DNA from: Schleiferilactobacillus shenzhenensis LY-73
GTDB lineage: Bacteria; Bacillota; Bacilli; Lactobacillales; Lactobacillaceae
Length of the DNA: 37,577 nt
NCBI RefSeq assembly: GCF_000469325.1
Contig: NZ_KI271582.1
Span: 303,111 to 340,687 of the forward strand
Reading direction: 5' to 3'
How positions within the stretch are numbered: position 1 is the first letter of the stretch; the number at the start of each line of letters is the position of its first letter. Both the position numbers and the translations under genes were made by a program. A model generated the notes under the pieces. That model was not told the origin of the DNA. It saw nothing but the letters and a program-made list of their open reading frames with translations, and did no database searches. Below, one piece after another: positions 1 to 7,582 of the stretch.

Positions 1-47
1 CACTTTGCATTTTGGCTTAAAGTCGTGCCCACAGCGTTCCAGCCCCC

Positions 48-130
48 AATCTGCGGAGCCCGGAGTCACCCGGGCCAACGCCGGACACTAACCCCTGCCT
101 CCTAATCTGCGGAGCCCGTAGTCACCCGGC
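48..130. repeat. Two direct copies of a short GC-rich intergenic repeat
   Basis: Two near-identical segments of about 27 bp (48-74 and 104-130) share the core GCGGAGCCCG and then AGTCACCCGG, with a period of 56 bp. A 24-bp part of the first copy (53-76) occurs again, exactly and inverted, at 37521-37544. They lie downstream of the gene ending at 139 and are non-coding. The family is not one I recognise. Confidence 0.7.
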
Positions 131-138
131 GACGGGCG

Positions 139-891
139 CTACCGCAGCCGGTCTTCTCGGCGCATGCTGTCTGGCTTCTTCCGGTACGCTACGGACACGA
201 TCAGCTCGGTGAGGTCGACTTGGTCTGGATGATCTTTCTTTTCTTCCGGAATCGCAATCTCTGCCAAGGCAAAGTCGTAGTCGTTGGCCAAGTCGCTCAC
301 GTCACCGAAGCCGATGCGGTCGATGGTGCCGATGGGGTGGGCGGTGAGCTGATTCGTGCCGGCAATGACCTGCAACTGACCCGTGGGGGTGTGCCCCAGG
401 GTGAAGTAGGGCAGGGAACGGTGTCCTGCGGCATTCACCGGCAGTTCTTGAAAACGCTTATTTTGGGCCAGGCTGGTCATCAGTTCCTTGAAGAAAGACT
501 GCTGTTCCGGGGTGGTTGAAATGTGGGCCGGGAGCGTTTCGTTCGGGTCAAACAACCCGTTACCCAGCACGCTGGCCGTCCCGGAGTGCCGCTGTTCCTC
601 AGCCTGGGTTCCGCCGAGCAGTTTCTCAACCTTCGGGGAGATGTCGAACTTCGCGGCTTTCTTCGTAAAGTAGTACATGAAGTTCAGATACACGAAGTAC
701 AGGAAAACGATGAAGAGGGCACTGTAGATGGCGCCCCGGGCGTATTGCCCGTTGCGCAGCGCTAAGTAAGCAATGTAGGCCATGTACCCGTCACCCAGGA
801 AAGCGGCGATGGTCCAGGCCATGTTCAGCGGCTTGTTGTTGATGTTGAAGTAGCCCAAGATGTGGGAGATCGTATCAAGCAGCGTCAGCAT
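139..891 (-). CDS. Membrane protein of unknown function (lactobacillus-type)
   Basis: A 250-residue protein. The N-terminal 75 residues hold two hydrophobic segments (about 20-45 and 50-75, the second rich in Phe and Tyr). The remaining ~170 residues are soluble and end in a basic tail (MRREDRLR). From memory it resembles an uncharacterised family restricted to lactobacilli, possibly the one catalogued as DUF6681; no function is known to me. The ATG at 891 is preceded by AAAGGAC (901-907). It starts 16 bp after the stop of the Ser/Asn-rich gene upstream, so the two are probably co-transcribed. The cytoplasmic or extracellular side of the soluble part cannot be decided from sequence. Confidence 0.8.
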   Translation of the reverse strand: MLTLLDTISHILGYFNINNKPLNMAWTIAAFLGDGYMAYIAYLALRNGQYARGAIYSALFIVFLYFVYLNFMYYFTKKAAKFDISPKVEKLLGGTQAEEQRHSGTASVLGNGLFDPNETLPAHISTTPEQQSFFKELMTSLAQNKRFQELPVNAAGHRSLPYFTLGHTPTGQLQVIAGTNQLTAHPIGTIDRIGFGDVSDLANDYDFALAEIAIPEEKKDHPDQVDLTELIVSVAYRKKPDSMRREDRLR

Positions 892-907
892 GGATCACAC
901 GTCCTTT

Positions 908-1396
908 CTAGTTGGTCGTTTGGCCGTTGTTATTGTTTTGCGTGGTTTTACCGGTCGTTTTGTTGGTGTTTGTATTGGTGTTCGTGTCTGTCTTACCGCC
1001 GGTCGTGCCATTGGTATTTGTGCTATTATCGTTGTTATCCGTCGTGCCGCCGTTGGTATCGGTGCCGTTCGTGTCGTTTGCAGAGGAAGAGGACGAGGAA
1101 GACGCGGACGAGGTGCTGCTGCTGGCGCTGCTGCTATTCTCGTCATCGCTGCTGGCGCTATTGCTGCTTTCGCTGCTGCTCGCCGGCGCCGACGAACTGC
1201 TGCTGGCCGGGGCAGGGCGGCTGCTGCTGACACTGCTGCTTTGAGACGATGACGAACTGACCGAACTCTTTTGTTCCTGGCGGTCCGTATTATGGGCCGG
1301 CGCCACTTTGTCCGCCACCACGTTCGTCCCGGCGACAAGCAAGATCAAGGCTACGATCGCCGCTGGGCGGACCAGCGGGGGTGTGCGTTTATCCAT
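908..1396 (-). CDS. Exported Ser/Ala/Asn/Thr-rich low-complexity protein
   Basis: About 162 residues. A short basic start (MDKRTPP) is followed by a hydrophobic stretch (AAIVALILLVAGTNVVA), which reads as a signal peptide or single membrane anchor. The rest has no globular character: a Ser/Ala-rich half (SSSSSQSS, SSSASSS) and then an Asn/Thr/Gly/Asp-rich half ending NNNNGQTTN. No LPXTG motif or lipobox is visible, so it is either anchored by its N-terminus or released. I chose the ATG at 1396 because AGGTGA lies 8 bp upstream (1405-1410); a GTG at 1408 would overlap that ribosome site. The Ser codons form GCT/GCC-like tracts on the plus strand, so length polymorphism between strains is likely. 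Linker-like cell-wall spacers look like this, but no binding domain is present. Confidence 0.65.
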   Translation of the reverse strand: MDKRTPPLVRPAAIVALILLVAGTNVVADKVAPAHNTDRQEQKSSVSSSSSQSSSVSSSRPAPASSSSSAPASSSESSNSASSDDENSSSASSSTSSASSSSSSSANDTNGTDTNGGTTDNNDNSTNTNGTTGGKTDTNTNTNTNKTTGKTTQNNNNGQTTN

Positions 1397-1418
1397 GGAA
1401 TGGTTCACCTCATGTCTG

Positions 1419-1447
1419 TTTACAAAAATGCTTTCATTCTCCAGAAT
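1419..1447 (+). promoter_or_regulatory. Promoter of the Nudix hydrolase gene
   Basis: TTTACA (1419-1424) and CAGAAT (1442-1447) are separated by exactly 17 bp. Transcription would start about 1454, inside the palindrome at 1448-1463. Confidence 0.5.
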
Positions 1448-1463
1448 ACCGCGAAATCGCGGT
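1448..1463. promoter_or_regulatory. Perfect palindrome at the predicted transcription start
   Basis: ACCGCGA, two bases, then TCGCGGT, followed by TTTT. It lies immediately downstream of the -10 of the Nudix promoter, in the short divergent region between that gene and the Ser/Asn-rich gene. It could be an operator; a terminator role is less likely because the loop would be only two bases. Confidence 0.4.
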
Positions 1464-1506
1464 TTTGGCCATTAAGTTAGTCTAAAATCGAGGGTGGTAA
1501 ATTATT

Positions 1507-2007
1507 ATGTCAACTAAATTTCACCAGGCGTTTGGTGTCTACGGAATATTTTCAGAAAATGGGGCGCTGGCTGTCATCAAAAAGACCGGCGGCCCGTATA
1601 TCAACCGCTACGACCTGCCTGGCGGCACGCCGGAAGATGGTGAAGAAATCGCCCATACACTGATCCGAGAAACCCATGAAGAGACCGGCTTGGCGGTGAC
1701 TCAGAGCCATCAGCTGGGCATTACCGGGTTCCGCTATCCATGGACTTATGCCCGCTGGCATTATAATCAGCATCGCTGCGTGTTTTATTGGATCGATGCG
1801 TGGGATGGTCAGCTGGCTGGTCAGGCGGCCCAATTTGTTGGTCAGGATGCCTTGGGCGCTGTGTGGCTGCCGGTGACTGATATCAGCTTAGCGACGTGTT
1901 CGCCGCTGGTTGTCAAAGCCGCGGAAACGATTCGTCAGCATGGTCGCTTTGATCCGACGGAAATCACGTATGCGGATTGGCCGGTTTTATCTCAGCCAGT
2001 ATTTTGA
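1507..2007 (+). CDS. Nudix hydrolase
   Basis: 166 residues containing a complete Nudix box: a Gly, five residues, Glu, seven residues, then RETHEETGL, at about residues 40-62. Nudix enzymes hydrolyse nucleoside diphosphates linked to another moiety and need a divalent metal bound by the REXXEE glutamates, all present here. The substrate cannot be assigned; the protein is cytoplasmic with no targeting signal. The ATG at 1507 follows a GAGGGTGG ribosome site. The gene is monocistronic, lies divergent to the Ser/Asn-rich gene, and is the last gene before the dif site. It is one of two Nudix genes in the window; the other (9678) is of the ADP-ribose type. Confidence 0.88.
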   Translation: MSTKFHQAFGVYGIFSENGALAVIKKTGGPYINRYDLPGGTPEDGEEIAHTLIRETHEETGLAVTQSHQLGITGFRYPWTYARWHYNQHRCVFYWIDAWDGQLAGQAAQFVGQDALGAVWLPVTDISLATCSPLVVKAAETIRQHGRFDPTEITYADWPVLSQPVF

Positions 2008-2168
2008 TTCTTGCGGTGATCATCAGCAGCCAGATTTGCGGCTGATCAGTGGTCAGTGATGGGTCTGCGTGGCCAATAATACCTTAGAAACGACGTCTCA
2101 GCATGCCGAAATCACCACGAAGCGTGACGGTTTGCAGCGAACACGCCCAGGCTTTACGCTTCAGCATA

Positions 2169-2196
2169 ACTTCGTATAATATACATTATGTTAACT
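2169..2196 (+). other. dif: dif site: XerC/XerD recombination site at the replication terminus
   Basis: The 28-bp site reads ACTTCGTATAA (left, XerC-type arm), TATACA (6-bp centre), TTATGTTAACT (right, XerD-type arm). Against the Bacillus subtilis dif I recall, 24 of 28 bases agree. The right arm differs from the E. coli XerD arm (TTATGTTAAAT) at one base. The arms are imperfect inverted repeats around a 6-bp centre, the standard XerCD architecture. It sits in a 274-bp gene-free stretch, and genes to the right are mostly on the minus strand, as expected where replication forks converge. An integrated Xer-using element could also leave such a site, but no integrase or second copy is present in the window. 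Confidence 0.88.
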
Positions 2197-2281
2197 TAAT
2201 CGGCAGAATCCAGACCGGCAGCCACTCCCCTGTCCTGGTCTTGGTGCACTTTTCTGTTGAGCGCCGGTCCGCTAGTCCGCA

Positions 2282-2692
2282 TTACCGATATTTTCTGTAG
2301 TCTGCTGCAGAAAAATTTGGCCGGTCTGTCGCCGGTAGCTGATTCACATACGTGGTGAACGCCGCTTCGATGTCCTGGTCAATTTCGTGACGGCTGAAAC
2401 TACCGTCCTTGCTGGCAAAAAAAATATCGGCGGTCAGGTCATGGGCAAATTCCCGATGCTGATCTTCCCACTGACTGATGGCTGCCCGCAGCCGCTTTTG
2501 TGCTCGGTTGGCTTTCTTCAAATTCTTGTGTTTCTGCTTGTACCCAAATGCCGCATCGGCTTTGGGTGCCGTTTTGTACCCGTACCCTTGGGCATCATCC
2601 AGAATCTCGCCGGTGGTCATATCAACAACGCGCCACCGGGTGTCGCCTTGTTGTCCCGTATACGGTTTGGCTTTGAACAGCGTATCGGTCAT
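2282..2692 (-). CDS. Hypothetical protein, 136 residues
   Basis: A soluble, charged protein. It has an N-terminal beta-rich part (TRWRVVDMTTGEILDDAQGYGYKT), a basic central helix-forming stretch rich in Lys, Asn, Ala and Arg (about residues 55-75) and an acidic C-terminal half. The phrase VVDMTTGEILDDAQGYGYKT resembles a beta-hairpin with a turn, but I do not recognise the family. The ATG at 2692 is chosen because AAGGAG (2704-2709) lies 11 bp upstream; the GTG at 2704 would overlap that site. It follows the PPase-like gene by about 50 bp and could share its transcript. It is the first gene to the right of dif. Confidence 0.72.
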   Translation of the reverse strand: MTDTLFKAKPYTGQQGDTRWRVVDMTTGEILDDAQGYGYKTAPKADAAFGYKQKHKNLKKANRAQKRLRAAISQWEDQHREFAHDLTADIFFASKDGSFSRHEIDQDIEAAFTTYVNQLPATDRPNFSAADYRKYR

Positions 2693-2742
2693 CGTAAATC
2701 GCACTCCTTAAGCGAAAGTTTGCTCCACGATTACATTACGCA

Positions 2743-3072
2743 TTACAGCAGCCAGATATCGTCTTGAAAATACTTTTCTTGAAAATTGGTTGCTTTCCGT
2801 ACTTCGGCTTCAGTGACGAACCGGAACTTCGGGGCAACGACCCACTTGGTCTCGTTATCGTCTCGGCGGTGAATGATTGCCACCACGTAGCCAGTTTGCT
2901 GCCGGACGGGTGTGGCCACATCCAGGACGTAAGCGTCCTGCGGTTCGCCATCGCCGCCGATCACACCGGCCACGTAACCATAATTGAGCGGGTATTGAAT
3001 CGTATGATGTTCCGGATGGGTGCTGCCCAGCGGCCGATTCACGGTCACCTGGACATGCAGCCCAATAATCAT
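2743..3072 (-). CDS. Short inorganic-pyrophosphatase-like protein
   Basis: 109 residues. The segment YPLNYGYVAGVIGGDGEPQD, followed by AYVLD, resembles the core of family I soluble pyrophosphatases (YGF/Y...EDGDPLDVLVL). The protein is far shorter than the usual ~170-190 residues and retains only part of the aspartate cluster (D41, then D46 after E43 and P44). From memory, a family of such ~110-residue proteins is common in lactic acid bacteria, which otherwise rely on the unrelated family II manganese enzyme. Hydrolysis of PPi is therefore not assured. The ATG at 3072 has no strong ribosome site (only GGACTGAG about 17 bp upstream), which weakens the start call. The membrane gene at 3116 lies 43 bp upstream on the same strand. 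Confidence 0.72.
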   Translation of the reverse strand: MIIGLHVQVTVNRPLGSTHPEHHTIQYPLNYGYVAGVIGGDGEPQDAYVLDVATPVRQQTGYVVAIIHRRDDNETKWVVAPKFRFVTEAEVRKATNFQEKYFQDDIWLL

Positions 3073-3115
3073 CGGTGCAGCAATAATGTCTCAGTCCTTT
3101 TCAGAAAATTCCTGG

Positions 3116-3391
3116 CTACTGGTCCCCTGTTTTCAGCCAGAGCGCCCCCACCCCCACGGCGGCCACCGCACCGAGAGCAATGATTCCGCCCAAGGCAAAC
3201 TTGAAAATGGCAAAACCGCCGATGGCAAACAAGATGATGCTGATGAAGGGATGGCGGAGAATGGCGCCGAATAACTTGATAATCAGCCAAATAATCAGAA
3301 CAATGCCCACGAGTGCGCCAATGGCGACGGCTCCGCCGACGGAATGTTCTTTGGCGATCAGAGGGGCCGCTAAACTCAATGTTGCGGTCAT
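3116..3391 (-). CDS. Small membrane protein, 91 residues
   Basis: Almost wholly hydrophobic. There are three or four membrane segments: about 20-40 (AVAIGALVGIVLIIWLIIKL), 46-65 (HPFISIILFAIGGFAIFKFA) and 66-86 (GGIIALGAVAAVGVGALWL). No charged catalytic motif is visible. The ATG at 3391 follows GGGTGG. It is the first gene of a probable three-gene minus-strand unit with the PPase-like and hypothetical genes. Function unknown. Confidence 0.7.
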   Translation of the reverse strand: MTATLSLAAPLIAKEHSVGGAVAIGALVGIVLIIWLIIKLFGAILRHPFISIILFAIGGFAIFKFALGGIIALGAVAAVGVGALWLKTGDQ

Positions 3392-3443
3392 AACAAAACC
3401 ACCCAGCCTTTCTTTCTGCTCGATTCTTGAAGGGTCACTTTCG

Positions 3444-3473
3444 AGTCTACAGGAAAGGCTGCGTGGTCAGCAA
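3444..3473 (-). promoter_or_regulatory. Promoter of the small membrane protein unit
   Basis: On the minus strand TTGCTG (3468-3473) and TAGACT (3444-3449) are separated by 18 bp, with TG immediately before the -10. It lies between the stop of the TcaA-like gene and the start at 3391. Confidence 0.4.
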
Positions 3474-3500
3474 CAGGCTTGCGCCCGATGCTGTGAAATC

Positions 3501-4544
3501 TTAATCGTCGTCCGCCGCGTTGGCGACTTGCTTGGGGGCACTGACTTGCTGAACCAGCCAGCGGTCGTTCTGATGCACCAGAGTGGCGGTGTAAGTGTAC
3601 GTCCGCACCCGCGCATCCGTGTCGTCGTCTTCGTCGGGGCCAAAAGCGGCCGTAAAAGACAGTTTGACCTCGTTCTGGGTGTTCATCTGGGCACCGTTGG
3701 TCTGGGTGTCCAGGTTCAACTCGCCGACATGCTGCTGACTCATGTATTCCTTGGCTTGCTTCAGTAAGGTTTGGTAGGCTGGATTTTTCTCGCCGTCAGT
3801 GAACATGACGTTCAGCTGCTGCGGGTTCTCACTGAGATCGCCGTTAGCGACGTCTTCGATATCATCGAAAATGTCTTCGATGAGCTCGTCCGCCACTTTG
3901 GCCGAAGGCATGGCCAGTGCGGCTGAGCCGTTATTGGCGGTGATCGCGGCACTTTGGAACGTTAAGTCCAGCTCCGGATCGTCTTCCCGGACGTAATCGG
4001 CCACCACAGTCCGACCGGCTTGGGCATTTTCACCAGTTTCTTTGGCGGTGAAGGTATAGCGGCCTGGAACCAGCGGCCCGATGCGCTGGCCGCGGACGGC
4101 GCCATGGATCGTTGTCACGCGTTTGCCGTCCACGAGGACCGCGGTCGTTGTCCCGCTGGTGGTGACTCGGGGATAGACGGCTTCCAATTTGAAACCGTAG
4201 CGGGGATAAATGAGCCACTGGCGGCCGATGCGGTCGAATTCGACCAGATCCAGCACGTCCCGGTCACGATTGCGCCGGGCGGCCTGAGAGATTTTGTTGA
4301 GCTGCTCGGGGTGCGTTTGAAAATACGCCAGCAAGGGCTTGATATTGCTCTTGGTCAGGGTCATCGCGTTATCGTCGACGGCCAAATACGGCAGGGCCTT
4401 GGCGGCATCATTGTTCCGGAGCGCCGTGATGGCCGCGCGTAACTGACGGTCCCGGCTGCCGTTGGCGGCATACCCGGCGATGCCGGCAGCCGCCAAGACC
4501 ACGACTACGATACCAATAATCCAGGCGATGGTTTTCTTCCTCAT
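3501..4544 (-). CDS. TcaA/YvbJ-like membrane-anchored protein
   Basis: 347 residues. A basic N-terminus and one membrane helix (MRKKTIAWIIGIVVVVLAAAGIAGYAA) are followed by a large, probably extracellular part. The order is typical of the TcaA/YvbJ group: a helical domain after the anchor, an Ig-like domain (PRYGFKLEAVYPRV to VPGRYTFTAKETG, including VLVDGKRVT), and a C-terminal NTF2-like domain (TYTYTATLVHQNDRWLVQQVS). The N-terminal zinc ribbon found in many relatives is missing. In Staphylococcus TcaA is linked to teicoplanin susceptibility and cell-envelope stress; a similar envelope role here is inference. The ATG at 4544 has GGGGAG 8 bp upstream, better than the upstream start at 4565. 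The tail ends DDD. Confidence 0.68.
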   Translation of the reverse strand: MRKKTIAWIIGIVVVVLAAAGIAGYAANGSRDRQLRAAITALRNNDAAKALPYLAVDDNAMTLTKSNIKPLLAYFQTHPEQLNKISQAARRNRDRDVLDLVEFDRIGRQWLIYPRYGFKLEAVYPRVTTSGTTTAVLVDGKRVTTIHGAVRGQRIGPLVPGRYTFTAKETGENAQAGRTVVADYVREDDPELDLTFQSAAITANNGSAALAMPSAKVADELIEDIFDDIEDVANGDLSENPQQLNVMFTDGEKNPAYQTLLKQAKEYMSQQHVGELNLDTQTNGAQMNTQNEVKLSFTAAFGPDEDDDTDARVRTYTYTATLVHQNDRWLVQQVSAPKQVANAADDD

Positions 4545-4595
4545 GCGTTCAGCTCCCCTTCTCACGTGTGCCAGTCAATTGTTTCACTTACCAAA

Positions 4596-4604
4596 ATGAT
4601 AGCA
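4596..4604 (-). promoter_or_regulatory. Extended -10 promoter of the TcaA-like gene
   Basis: The minus strand reads TGCTATCAT, a TGn-extended -10 element, about 50 bp upstream of the ATG at 4544. No good -35 is visible. Confidence 0.35.
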
Positions 4605-4641
4605 CATTCAAGATGGCGGGCCTACGCTGGGTGCTCGGGAA

Positions 4642-5448
4642 TTACTGGCGCTTGGCGGCGAGGACCTTGTCTAAAACTTGCAAGACGCCGTAATCGTCAT
4701 TGCTCCCGGTCACGTATTTGGCATAGGGATAGATGCCGGGGTTGGCATTCGCGACCCGATAGCCATACTTGACCGTCTGCAGCATCTCGGCGTCGTTGAA
4801 CGTGTCGCCGAAGGCCATCATCTGGTCGGTGGTGACGCCCAGCACCGCGCCCAAGCGGCGCATGCCCTGCCCTTTATTCACGCCGGAGTTCATGATGTCC
4901 ACCCAATCCGGACCGCTGACCACGACGGAATACGCGTTGCCGAATTGGGGCGCATAGACTTGGTTGTATTGGTCCTCACTGTTGTTTTCCGGGAAGTAAA
5001 TGGTGAATTTGTCGGCTTCTGCGCTGACCGTGCTCAGGTCGTCGACTTCTTTGACGTTGGTGTAAAACGTCTTGTAAACCGGCACAAAGCGGTGGTCGGC
5101 CTTGGGGATATAGGCCGCATCCAGCCCGCAGATCAACGGATGGCCGCCGTCCGCCCGTTCGGTGAAGCGCAGCATCCGCCGGTAATCCGTCGTGGGAATC
5201 AGCGACTTGTAGACGTTTTTGCCCCGCAGGTAAACCGCACCGCCGTTATCGCAAATGAAGGCGAGTTGATCCTTGTGCTCGGCAAAAAGCGTCTGCAGCG
5301 TATAAATCGGCCGGCCGCTCGCAATCGTGAACTGGACGCCCACCGTCGCCAAGGCGTCGATGTAGTCGCCAATCTGCGGCGGCAGCTCCCCCTTCTCTGT
5401 CAGCAGTGTGTGGTCCATATCCGTAGCAATCAATTGAACGTTTTCCAT
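4642..5448 (-). CDS. Cof-type HAD-IIB phosphatase
   Basis: 268 residues, typical length for the Cof/YidA group. Motif I is DMDHTLL (Asp10 nucleophile, Asp12 acid/base), motif II is TIASGRP, motif III uses the lysine in NKGQGMRRL, and motif IV is GDTFNDAEML. The C2-type cap lies between motifs II and III. These cytoplasmic enzymes dephosphorylate sugar phosphates, FMN or pyridoxal phosphate; the substrate cannot be told from sequence. The ATG at 5448 follows a strong AAGGAGG (5454-5460). It lies just downstream of fruA on the same strand, but a terminator at 5553-5587 separates them. Confidence 0.9.
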   Translation of the reverse strand: MENVQLIATDMDHTLLTEKGELPPQIGDYIDALATVGVQFTIASGRPIYTLQTLFAEHKDQLAFICDNGGAVYLRGKNVYKSLIPTTDYRRMLRFTERADGGHPLICGLDAAYIPKADHRFVPVYKTFYTNVKEVDDLSTVSAEADKFTIYFPENNSEDQYNQVYAPQFGNAYSVVVSGPDWVDIMNSGVNKGQGMRRLGAVLGVTTDQMMAFGDTFNDAEMLQTVKYGYRVANANPGIYPYAKYVTGSNDDYGVLQVLDKVLAAKRQ

Positions 5449-5552
5449 GACGACCTCCTTGAGTGATCCCCTGTTATGTTACCGGGAAGCCTCGGAAATA
5501 GCCAGTGTATTTTCAGAAAATTTCTGTACGGAGATGCAACCGTCTCGGACAG

Positions 5553-5587
5553 AAAAAGGACAACACGGCAGAGGCCGCATTGTCCTT
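5553..5587 (-). terminator. Terminator of fruA
   Basis: On the minus strand AAGGACAA pairs with TTGTCCTT (5556-5563 and 5580-5587), with an inner stem, followed by a T tract. Confidence 0.7.
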
Positions 5588-5606
5588 CTGGAACAGAGTT
5601 CAGATA

Positions 5607-7582
5607 CTAATCATCAAGGTGCGGGTGGCGGAAGAGCTGCACCACATCCAGGGGCGTCTTCGCCGCCTTCAAGTCGCGGATGAACGACTGGTGCGTGAGC
5701 AGCTTCGCCGTGTTGGACAGGAAGTGCAGGTGGGCACCGTTATCTTCGGCCGGAATCAGGAAGGAGATCAGCGTGTCGATGGGCTGCTTGTCGAACGACG
5801 GCCAATCGGTCACCGGTTGGCTTAAGCGGACAACCAGCATGGCACTGCGCTGGATGCTGGCATCCTGGGCGTGGGGAATGGCAATGCCTTGCTCCATCCC
5901 GGTGGAATTCTCTTGCTCCCGCTTCAGATACTTCTGGTACACGGCCTCAGCATCTGTGGCAATGCCCTTGGCTACGGCCATTTGGGCCAACTGGTGCAGA
6001 GCATCGTCGCGGCTTGTCGCGGTCACGTCGAATTCTACTTGCTCGGTGTTGAGGATATCCGCCGGATTGACCGTGGCGGGATCAGCCGCTGCGGCAGCGG
6101 GCTTTTCTTCAGGGGCAGCCGGTGTGTCGGCACCCGTACCGAAGATATCGACGCCGGCGGCTTCGACGACACCGCCATGTTTCTTCGCCGAGTGACCGGC
6201 AATTAGAGCGAGCAAGACACCCGATACCAAGGCGCCCAGAACGATCCAGAGGACCCACAGGAAGGGCTTGTTGACCAGGCCCAGGACCAGGAAACCGCCG
6301 TGGGGTGCGTGGACCGTGATGCGAGTCACGTAGGTCAGGATGGCGGCGATGGCCGACCCGACCATGAACGACGGGATATTCAGCAACGGGTTCTTCGCCG
6401 CGAAGGGAATCGCGCCTTCCGTGATGTGGGTACTGCCCAGCAGGAAGTTCACGTAACCGGCACTGCGTTCGTCGCGGGTGTAAGCTTTCTTATTCATCAA
6501 TACGGCGAAGCCGGTGGCCAGCGGCGGCGCGATGCAGGCGGCCGATATCCCGGCCATGAAGTAGAAGTTGCCTTGGGCCAGCAGCGCCGTGCCGGTGATA
6601 TACGCGGCTTTGTTGATGGGGCCGCCCATATCAGCGGCACACATTACGCCGATGATCAAGCCCAGCAGAATCGGATCAGCGGTCTGCATGCCCTTCAAGA
6701 AGGTCATCATGCCCCGGTTCAAGTCGGCCATTGGGGTAGAAATGTACCACATAATAGTCCCGGCGATCAGTGCCCCGACCACGGGGTACAGGAAGATGGC
6801 TTTCAGGCCTCGGAATTCTTTGTCCGGCAGCGGTTTGAAGGCTTTCTGTAAGAGGAGAATGACCCCGCCGGCGATGTAGCCGCGGGCAATACCGCCGAGG
6901 AAACCGGTCCCGTTCACGAAGGCAATCATGCCGACGATGAAACCAATGATCAGCCCGCTGCGCTTCGCAATCGCCTCGGCAATGTAGCCGCCCAGGACGG
7001 GCACCTCAGGTTCATGGACGTGCTGCCGATGGTGTTCAACATCGCCGCAAAGGCGTTGTACTGGCTGCTCTTGACGTTGGCACTGTCGATGCCCCAGAAC
7101 ATGGAGATGGCCATTAAGACCCCGCCGGCCACAACGAACGGCAGCATGTGGGAGATACCATTCATCAGTGAGGTGTAGATCAAGTGCCAGAAACTGGTGC
7201 CGCTGCTGGCGGCGGCTGCGGTGCCGGCACTCTGGGCGCGGCCGGCTAAGTTCGCCTTGAAGACCGGGGTGCTGTCGGCTAAGGCCCGGTTGATCAGGTT
7301 CTCCGGTTCTTTGATACCGTCGGCCACAGGGACTTGGACGACTTTCTTACCGGCAAAGCGGTCCGCGTCCACATCCACATCGGAAGCGACGACGCCGGCC
7401 TTGGCATTACTGATCTCCTCTGGGGTCAGCGGGTCATCGACCCCGGTTTGTCCGTGGGTCTCGACCTTCATCGTGTAACCCATCTTCTTCGCAGCGTTCT
7501 CCAACGCCTCCTGGGCCATGTAGGTGTGGACAATACCGGTGGCACAGCCCGTGGCCCCAATCAAGTCGTACTTTTCTGCCAT
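5607..7582 (-). pseudogene. fruA: Fructose PTS transporter EIIBCA, frameshifted
   Basis: Domain order is EIIB-EIIC-EIIA, about 658 residues if repaired. EIIB (residues 1-100) has the phosphocysteine loop GATGCATGIVHT. EIIC is the membrane channel, in two parts: FWHLIYTSLMNGISHMLPFVVAGG at its start and GGPINKAAYITG further on. EIIA ends the protein with the phosphohistidine motif GIAIPHA. The frame breaks near 7005. The upstream frame reads TSMNL then leaves sense, and the downstream frame resumes as PVLGGYIAEAIAKR. One T restored in CTGAGGTG, giving CTG ATG GTG, reads MNLMVPVLGG, as in relatives. The complete system would import fructose as fructose-1-phosphate for FruK. The start ATG at 7582 overlaps the fruK stop (TAATG) and has GAGGAGG upstream. 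The split could be sequencing error, but the fruK promoter is also lost, which favours decay. Confidence 0.88.

Noticed and set aside
895-1338. Arg/Ala-rich open frames on both strands through the Ser/Asn-rich gene
   Set aside because: They result from the trinucleotide-rich DNA; only the frame with a signal-like segment and a ribosome site is credible.
2022-2046. Hairpin ATCAGC/GCTGAT after the Nudix gene as terminator
   Set aside because: The stem is short, the loop is large and no T tract follows.
2166-2199. Resemblance of 2166-2178 (ATAACTTCGTATA) to a loxP arm
   Set aside because: The left 13 bp match loxP, but the right side does not form the inverted arm. The whole 28 bp fits dif far better and XerCD is the expected system.
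2103-2300. Plus-strand open frame across the dif region
   Set aside because: No ribosome site, no family-like sequence, and it spans the dif site and runs into the end of the minus-strand gene.
6950-7582. Programmed ribosomal frameshift in fruA
   Set aside because: No slippery sequence or following structure is evident at 7000-7010, and relatives encode one continuous frame.
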